27,289 bases of DNA, taken from assembly GCA_036518955.1 (NCBI GenBank), contig DATDMG010000279.1:1-27289 (forward strand), read 5' to 3'. This stretch comes from DATDMG01 sp036518955 (lineage in GTDB: Bacteria; Actinomycetota; Actinomycetes; Actinomycetales; Kineosporiaceae). The number at the start of each line of letters is the position of its first letter. Position 1 is the stretch's first letter. Positions 22,770-27,289 of the stretch are shown in pieces. The notes under the pieces were generated by a model. The model did not search any database. It saw only the letters and a program-made list of their open reading frames with translations, and was not told where the DNA came from. A program made the position numbers and the translations under genes.

Positions 22770-22828
22770 CCACCTTCTTCCGGGGCGGGGCGATCCGCCG
22801 GACCGGGGCGCCGGAGCCCGCGCCGTGA
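22766..22828 (+). CDS. Possible 20-codon linker ORF between tal and zwf
   Basis: A GTG at 22766 overlaps the tal stop (GTGA) and has a GAGGAGG ribosome site about 7 bases ahead. The frame ends at TGA 22826-22828, which overlaps the zwf GTG at 22825 in a second GTGA. The predicted peptide is MTTFFRGGAIRRTGAPEPAP. It could act as a coupling device, carrying ribosomes from tal to zwf, whose own ribosome site is weak. Its reality is uncertain: an ORF of this size can arise by chance and the peptide matches no family I know. Another reading is a remnant of an older zwf N-terminus in another frame. Confidence 0.35.
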   Translation: MTTFFRGGAIRRTGAPEPAP

Positions 22829-24366
22829 GCCCTGCGACGATCAGCAAGGGCGTCAACCCGCTGCGCGACGAGCGCGACAAGCGGCTGCCGCGGATCGCCG
22901 GCCCCTGCGGACTGGTCATCTTCGGGGTGACCGGCGACCTCGCCCGCAAGAAGCTGATGCCGGCGGTGTACGACCTGTCCCAGCGGGGCCTGCTGCCGCC
23001 CGGCTTCTCGCTGGTCGGCTTCGCCCGCCGCGACTGGGTCGCCGCGGACTTCGAGCAGGTCGTGCACGACGCCGTCCGGCAGTACTCCCGGACGCCGTTC
23101 CGGGAGTCGGTATGGCGCCAGCTCACGGAGGGCTTCCGGTTCGTTCCCGGGGACTTCTCCGACGACAACGCCTTCGATCAGCTCGCCGCGACGGTGCTGG
23201 ACCTGGATCGGGTGCGGGGCACGGGCGGGAACCACGCCTTCTACCTGTCGATCCCACCGAAGTTCTTCCCGCTCGCGATCAAGCAGCTGGCACGCTCGGG
23301 CCTGTCCGCCCAGGACGGCCAGCAGTGGCGCCGTGTCGTCATCGAGAAGCCGTTCGGCCACGACCTGAAGTCGGCGCGCGAGTTGAACGACGTGGTGGAA
23401 TCCGTCTTTCCGCCGGACTCGGTCTTCCGGATCGACCACTACCTGGGCAAGGAGACCGTCCAGAACCTGTTGGCCCTGCGATTCGCGAACCAGATGTACG
23501 AGCCGGTCTGGAACGCGAACTACGTCGACCACGTGCAGATCACGATGGCGGAGGACATCGGGATCGGCGGCCGGGCCGGGTACTACGACGGGATCGGCGC
23601 CGCTCGCGACGTGATCCAGAACCACCTGCTGCAGCTCCTGGCGCTCACCGCGATGGAGGAGCCGGTCTCCTTCGACGCCCACGACCTGCGGGCCGAGAAG
23701 GAGAAGGTGCTCTCCGCCGTCAGGCTGCCGAAGGACCTCGCCCTGCACACCGCACGGGGCCAGTACGCCCGCGGCTGGCAGGGCAACCAGCCGGTGGTCG
23801 GGTACCTGGAGGAGGAGGGCATCTCACCCGACTCCACCACCGAGACGTACGCCGCGATCCGGCTGGACGTCGACACCCGGCGCTGGGCCGGCGTCCCGTT
23901 CTACCTGCGCACCGGCAAGCGGCTCGGCCGTCGCGTCACCGAGATCGCGGTCGTCTTCAAGCGGGCCCCGCACCTGCCGTTCGAGCGCACCGCGACGGAG
24001 GAGCTGGGCAAGAACGCGATCGTCATCCGGGTCCAGCCGGACGAGGGGGTCACCATCCGCTTCGGGTCCAAGGTGCCCGGGACGGCGATGGAGGTGCGGG
24101 ACGTGACGATGGACTTCGGGTACGGCCACTCCTTCACCGAGTCCAGCCCCGAGGCCTACGAGCGGCTGATCCTCGACGTCCTGCTCGGCGATCCGCCGCT
24201 GTTCCCCCGGCACGAGGAGGTCGAGCTCTCCTGGAAGATCCTCGACCCGATCACCAAGTTCTGGGCGTCCAGAGGCCGGCCCGAGCCCTACGACTCCGGG
24301 GGCTGGGGCCCGGCGTCCGCCGATGCGATGCTCGCCCGTGACGGCCGCGCCTGGAGGGTTCCGTGA
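22825..24366 (+). CDS. zwf: Glucose-6-phosphate dehydrogenase
   Basis: A 513-residue NADP-linked enzyme that opens the oxidative pentose phosphate branch. The Rossmann motif GVTGDLARKKL (34-44), EKPFGHD, and the active-site RIDHYLGKE with His205 (about 202-210) are intact. The GTG at 22825 gives NPLRDERDKRLPRIAGP a few residues in, the usual start region in actinobacteria. The ribosome site is weak (GGAG about 10 bases ahead). The stop overlaps the opcA GTG (GTGA). OpcA, next in line, is needed for its assembly and activity. Confidence 0.96.
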   Translation: MSPATISKGVNPLRDERDKRLPRIAGPCGLVIFGVTGDLARKKLMPAVYDLSQRGLLPPGFSLVGFARRDWVAADFEQVVHDAVRQYSRTPFRESVWRQLTEGFRFVPGDFSDDNAFDQLAATVLDLDRVRGTGGNHAFYLSIPPKFFPLAIKQLARSGLSAQDGQQWRRVVIEKPFGHDLKSARELNDVVESVFPPDSVFRIDHYLGKETVQNLLALRFANQMYEPVWNANYVDHVQITMAEDIGIGGRAGYYDGIGAARDVIQNHLLQLLALTAMEEPVSFDAHDLRAEKEKVLSAVRLPKDLALHTARGQYARGWQGNQPVVGYLEEEGISPDSTTETYAAIRLDVDTRRWAGVPFYLRTGKRLGRRVTEIAVVFKRAPHLPFERTATEELGKNAIVIRVQPDEGVTIRFGSKVPGTAMEVRDVTMDFGYGHSFTESSPEAYERLILDVLLGDPPLFPRHEEVELSWKILDPITKFWASRGRPEPYDSGGWGPASADAMLARDGRAWRVP

Positions 24367-25712
24367 TCTACGACCTGCCGGACACCACCACCGGCGCCGT
24401 CAACAAGAAGATCATCGACGTCCGGGAGAGCGGCGGTGCGGTCGCGCTCGGCCGGGTCATGACGCTGGTCATCGTGACCGACGAGGGCCCGGCCGAGGAG
24501 GCGATCCGCGCGGCCAACGACGCCAGCCGGGAGCACCCCTGCCGGGTGATCGCGCTGGTCCGGGGCAACCGGCGGGGCGCGAACCGGCTGGACGCCCAGA
24601 TCCGGGTCGGCGGCGACGCCGGAGCGTCCGAGGTCATCGTGCTGCGGCTGTACGGGCTGCTGGCCGACCACGCCCACAGCGTGGCCATCCCGTTCCTGCT
24701 GCCGGACGCCCCGATCGTCGCCTGGTGGCCGACCGACTGTCCCGACGTTCCGGCGCAGGACCCTATCGGGCGGATGGCCCAGCGACGGATCACCGACGCG
24801 GCGCGGGCGCGCAGCCCGATCAAGGCGCTGCAGCAGCGTGCCGCTGGCCACGCGCCCGGCGACAGCGACCTGGCGTGGAGCCGGATCACGTTGTGGCGAG
24901 GGCTCCTCGCCGCGGCGCTGGACGAGCCGCCGTACGAGCCGGTCCTGGCTGCCACGGTCAACGGCGGCTCGGACTCCCCGAGCACCGACCTGCTCGCCGC
25001 GTGGCTGGCGCTGTACCTGAAATGCCCGGTTCGCCGGGAGCGGGCCGCAGCCGGCCGCGGGATGATCGGGGTCACCCTGGATCGCCGCAGCGGCGCGGTC
25101 GACCTGCAACGCCCGGACGCCGTGGTGGCGACCCTGACCCAGCCCGGCCAGCCCGACCGCCGGATCGCGCTCGCCCCGCGCCAGGACCGCGACTGCCTGG
25201 CCGAGGAGCTACGGCGCCTCGACCCTGACGACGTGTTCGGGGAGGTCGTCACCCGCGGCCTGGCGCTGCTGGCCAGCGACGGTGCGACGAAGAAGGCACC
25301 GGTCAAGGCCGTCCCTCGGAAGACGGACAGGGCGGCACCGGCGGCGCAGGCGCACGGCGCGACCGCGTCGACGTCCGACACCCTGGCCGGTGGGGACGCC
25401 GAGGCGAACGACACCGCCGCCGACACGACGCCCGAGGCAGCCGCCAAGGCCACCCCCGCCAAGAAGGCCGGCGCCAAGAAGGCCGGCGCCAAGAAAGCCA
25501 CACCGGTCACCAAGGCCGCCCCCACCAAGGCCGGCGCCACCAAGGCCGGCGCCACCAAGGCTGGCGCCAAGAAAGCCGGCGCCACCAAGAAAGCCACACC
25601 GGTCACCAAGGCCACCCGGGTCGCGAAGGCCACCGCGGCCACGAAGGCCACGCCGGCGGCCAAGGGACCGGCGAAGGCACCGGCGCGCACGGCGAAGGCC
25701 TCGCCGTCGTGA
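24363..25712 (+). CDS. opcA: OpcA, G6PDH assembly protein, with a Lys/Ala-rich H1-like tail
   Basis: A 449-residue protein. Residues 1-306 form the OpcA domain: DVRESGGAVALGRVMTLVIV, VIVLRLYGLLADHAHSVAIPFLLPDAPIVAWWP and SRITLWRGLLAAALDEPP are standard. Family members commonly end near 300-360 residues, but here about 140 residues follow. Residues 309-360 are Ala/Thr-rich with mixed charge. Residues 361-449 hold 21 Lys and 2 Arg and no acidic residue among mostly Ala, Thr, Gly and Pro, in repeated AKKAG/ATKAG/TPVTK units like the tail of eukaryotic histone H1 or actinobacterial HU. OpcA activates Zwf. The tail suggests binding of nucleic acid or polyphosphate, or an interaction with the acidic surface of another protein; this is inference. 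The gene overlaps zwf and pgl by 4 bp each. Confidence 0.93.
   Translation: MIYDLPDTTTGAVNKKIIDVRESGGAVALGRVMTLVIVTDEGPAEEAIRAANDASREHPCRVIALVRGNRRGANRLDAQIRVGGDAGASEVIVLRLYGLLADHAHSVAIPFLLPDAPIVAWWPTDCPDVPAQDPIGRMAQRRITDAARARSPIKALQQRAAGHAPGDSDLAWSRITLWRGLLAAALDEPPYEPVLAATVNGGSDSPSTDLLAAWLALYLKCPVRRERAAAGRGMIGVTLDRRSGAVDLQRPDAVVATLTQPGQPDRRIALAPRQDRDCLAEELRRLDPDDVFGEVVTRGLALLASDGATKKAPVKAVPRKTDRAAPAAQAHGATASTSDTLAGGDAEANDTAADTTPEAAAKATPAKKAGAKKAGAKKATPVTKAAPTKAGATKAGATKAGAKKAGATKKATPVTKATRVAKATAATKATPAAKGPAKAPARTAKASPS
25457..25613 (+). repeat. Tandem and direct repeats encoding the OpcA tail
   Basis: A 27-bp sequence (25491-25517) recurs exactly at 25587-25613. Between and around them a 15-bp unit, with the form ACCAAGGCCGGCGCC or GCCAAGAAGGCCGGC, recurs several times with small changes. 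Codon-level similarity suggests growth by slippage or unequal exchange. Confidence 0.85.
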
Positions 25713-26494
25713 GCGCCGGCCAGGTCGTCGTCGTCCACCGGGACGCCGAGCTGCTCGCCGCCGCGGCGGCGGCGCGTCTGGTCACCCGCCTGGTCGACGT
25801 CCAGGCCGCGCGTGGGTACGCGCACGTGGTCCTGACCGGCGGGGGCTTGGGTACCGCAACCCTCGCGGCGCTGGCCAGCGCCCCGGCCCGGGACGCGATC
25901 GACTGGGCCGCCCTGGACGTGTGGTGGGGCGACGAGCGGTTCCTGCCCCAAGGGCACCCGGACCGCAACGCCACCCAGGCCCGGCAGGCGCTGCTGGACG
26001 ACGTCCCGCTCGATCCGAAGCGGGTGCACGAGATGCCGCCGGCAGGCGCTGCCCATGGCGACGATGTGGATGCCGCCGCCCACGCCTACGCCGACGAGCT
26101 CGCGGCAGCCGCTCGGCCGGAGGACCACGCCGACGTCCCGACGTTCGACGTCCTGCTGCTGGGGGTGGGACCGGACGGCCATATCGCATCGCTCTTCCCG
26201 GACCATCCGGCTCTGCACGAGTCCGAACGCACCGCGATCGGCGTCCGCGGGTCACCCAAGCCGCCGCCGATCCGGATCTCGCTGACGCTCCCCGCGATCA
26301 ACCAGGCGACGGAGGTGTGGCTGCTGGCGGCCGGGCGGGAGAAGGCGCCAGCCGTGGGCCTGGCCCTGTCCGGAGCCGGTCAGCTGGCCGTCCCGGCGGC
26401 GGGTGCCATGGGGCGCAGCCGCACCCTGTGGCTGCTCGACCGGGCGGCCGCGCACGAGCTGGACCCCGGACTGGTCCGCCCCTCGAGCCCCTGA
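25709..26494 (+). CDS. pgl: 6-phosphogluconolactonase
   Basis: A 261-residue hydrolase that opens the lactone produced by Zwf. The family motifs VLTGGGLG, DVWWGDERFLP with RNATQARQALL shortly after, and LLLGVGPDGHIASLFPDHPAL are all intact; the last contains the catalytic His of the DevB/Pgl group. The GTG overlaps the opcA stop (GTGA), and the gene closes the run. A GC hairpin follows before rbpA, which converges on it. Confidence 0.95.
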   Translation: MSAGQVVVVHRDAELLAAAAAARLVTRLVDVQAARGYAHVVLTGGGLGTATLAALASAPARDAIDWAALDVWWGDERFLPQGHPDRNATQARQALLDDVPLDPKRVHEMPPAGAAHGDDVDAAAHAYADELAAAARPEDHADVPTFDVLLLGVGPDGHIASLFPDHPALHESERTAIGVRGSPKPPPIRISLTLPAINQATEVWLLAAGREKAPAVGLALSGAGQLAVPAAGAMGRSRTLWLLDRAAAHELDPGLVRPSSP

Positions 26495-26532
26495 GCCGTG
26501 GCCCGGGCGGACCCCGGCTGGGGGATCCACAG

Positions 26533-26547
26533 GCCCGGTAGCCGGGC
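26533..26547. terminator. Hairpin between convergent pgl and rbpA
   Basis: GCCCGG (26533-26538) and CCGGGC (26542-26547) form a 6-bp stem with a 3-base loop. It lies between the ends of two converging genes. No T tract is present. A bidirectional terminator is plausible. Confidence 0.45.
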
Positions 26548-26560
26548 GCTCAGCGGCCGG

Positions 26561-26911
26561 TCAGCGGATGATGCGGCGGGCGCGGAGCGCCTCCAGCGCC
26601 TCCTGCAGGATCGCCTCGCCGTCGGCGTCGCTGCGACGCTCCTTGACGTAGGCCAGATGGGTCTTGTACGGCTCGTTCTTCGGCGCGGACGGCGGATTCT
26701 CCTGGTCCCGCCCCGCGGGGAATCCGCAGCGCGGGCAGTCCCAGGTCTCCGGCGGCTGAACCCCGGCCTCCTCGGAGAAGCTGGGCCGCGTCTCGTGGCC
26801 GTTGGCGCACCAGTACGAGATCCGGAAGCGGGGAGCGGTATCGCCTCGCTCGGCCTCGCCCATTGGTCCTGCACCGACGCGACTGCCGCGGATGGCATTG
26901 CCACTGGCCAC
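26561..26911 (-). CDS. rbpA: RbpA, RNA polymerase-binding protein
   Basis: A 116-residue actinobacterial protein that binds RNA polymerase and the principal sigma factor and stabilises promoter open complexes. The N-terminal tail MASGNAIRGSRVGAGPMGEAERG, the Zn-ribbon-like core with CANGH (about 35-39) and CPRCG (about 59-63), and the sigma-interacting C-terminal helix KERRSDADGEAILQEALEALR are characteristic. The GTG at 26911 has AGGAGGA about 7 bases upstream, a strong ribosome site. I saw no clear SigR-type GGAAT/GTT promoter in the 105 bases above it, though rbpA is under such control in Streptomyces. Confidence 0.96.
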   Translation of the reverse strand: MASGNAIRGSRVGAGPMGEAERGDTAPRFRISYWCANGHETRPSFSEEAGVQPPETWDCPRCGFPAGRDQENPPSAPKNEPYKTHLAYVKERRSDADGEAILQEALEALRARRIIR

Positions 26912-26987
26912 CGGTTGTCCTCCTGTGCTCGCCGCCCTCGGGCCGGACGGGATGGATTCGATTGTCCGACGAGATGCGCCGGGCAGG

Positions 26988-27010
26988 GGGCGGATCGCGC
27001 AGATCCGCCC
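26988..27010 (-). terminator. Terminator-like hairpin after secG
   Basis: GGGCGGATC (26988-26996) pairs perfectly with GATCCGCCC (27002-27010) around a 5-base loop, 6 bases after the secG stop codon on the minus strand. No T tract follows, as is common in GC-rich actinobacteria. Confidence 0.6.
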
Positions 27011-27016
27011 GTCCCG

Positions 27017-27289
27017 TCAGCTCTCGAAGCGCTGCAGGACGCCCAGCATCACCACGACGACGGTCCAGACCAGCGCGACCAGAATGGTGAAACGGTTGAG
27101 GTTGCGCTCGGCAACGCCTGAGCTGCCCAGGCTGGACGACGCACCGCCACCGAACATGTCCGACAGACCACCACCGCGCCCCTTGTGCAGCAGGATCAGC
27201 AACGTGAGGAAGAGGCTGGTGAGAACCAGCAGCACCTGCAGGGTGATTCGTAGGACGGTCAGGGCCTCGGTCTTCTCGTAGGGGATCCA
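27017..27289 (-). CDS. secG: SecG, protein-export translocase subunit (5' end unresolved)
   Basis: A small SecYEG membrane subunit. The signature HKGRGGGLSDMFGGG follows the first membrane helix, then SSGVAERNLNRFT, then a second helix (ILVALVWTVVVVMLGVL). The frame stays open on the minus strand up to the window edge. The GTG at 27235 gives 72 residues but cuts the first helix short and has no ribosome site. A CTG at 27262 would give about 81 residues, closer to relatives, and a start beyond the edge cannot be excluded. In many actinobacteria secG follows gap-pgk-tpi, which would lie to the right. Confidence 0.85.
   Translation of the reverse strand, partial: WIPYEKTEALTVLRITLQVLLVLTSLFLTLLILLHKGRGGGLSDMFGGGASSSLGSSGVAERNLNRFTILVALVWTVVVVMLGVLQRFES

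Noticed and set aside
19203..23168. A 1321-codon open frame on the minus strand opposite tkt, tal and zwf
   Set aside because: tkt, tal and the start of zwf on the other strand have intact catalytic motifs. Long antisense frames are expected at this GC content, and the translation is repetitive and matches no family.
25457..25613. CRISPR-like repeats in opcA
   Set aside because: The repeats are in frame, have no unique spacers of even size, and encode Lys/Ala units continuous with the protein.
27283..27289. GGATCC at the right edge as a cloning boundary
   Set aside because: The same site also occurs within the window near 26523 as ordinary sequence, and no vector sequence is seen.

Overview
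The window is very GC-rich, uses many GTG starts, packs genes with 1-4 bp stop/start overlaps, and carries actinobacterial markers (RbpA, OpcA, the SufR-led suf operon, an acVLRF1-type hydrolase, Rv1456c/1457c/1458c-like genes). It is a chromosomal segment of a high-GC actinobacterium. Gene order resembles the M. tuberculosis Rv1440-Rv1466 neighbourhood, but with no MptB gene beside sufR, and with a second ABC module and an rbpA gene added. A Frankiales-, Geodermatophilales- or Pseudonocardiales-like organism is plausible; the genus cannot be fixed from sequence alone.

Layout. (1) 1-5070, plus strand: tail of an unknown gene; a DUF2089 zinc-ribbon/HTH protein; then a tightly coupled set of bioY, an acyl-CoA-ligase-like enzyme, a thiolase-like enzyme, bioM and bioN. 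This is an ECF biotin transporter with two acyl-CoA enzymes embedded in it. (2) 5168-12773, minus strand: a suf Fe-S assembly operon in the order sufR-sufB-sufD-Rieske-sufC-sufS-sufU-sufT, followed by an acVLRF1-type peptidyl-tRNA hydrolase. A palindrome overlaps the -10 box and start codon of sufR and is a good autoregulatory operator candidate. (3) 12844-18062, plus strand: divergent from suf, an ABC ATPase and its permease, a second ABC ATPase coupled to a DUF6297 membrane protein, and heme A synthase ctaA. (4) ctaB (heme O synthase) on the minus strand converges with ctaA and diverges from the next block. (5) 19419-26494, plus strand: the pentose-phosphate set tkt, tal, zwf, opcA, pgl. (6) rbpA and secG on the minus strand, with secG running toward the right edge.

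How it fits together: region 1 imports biotin and may make or salvage an acyl precursor. Region 2 builds Fe-S clusters. Regions 3-4 make the heme A of cytochrome oxidase, and the ABC exporters there may serve the same membrane or respiratory function. Region 5 makes NADPH and pentoses.

The features most worth following are the ligase/thiolase pair inside the biotin operon, with unusual thiolase active-site residues; an OpcA with a long lysine/alanine-rich histone-H1-like tail; the SufR operator on a leaderless promoter; a 20-codon ORF linking tal to zwf; and a TGATCA-containing direct repeat between ctaA and ctaB. No gene-free stretch exceeds 300 bases, and I saw no tRNA, rRNA, CRISPR array or insertion sequence.
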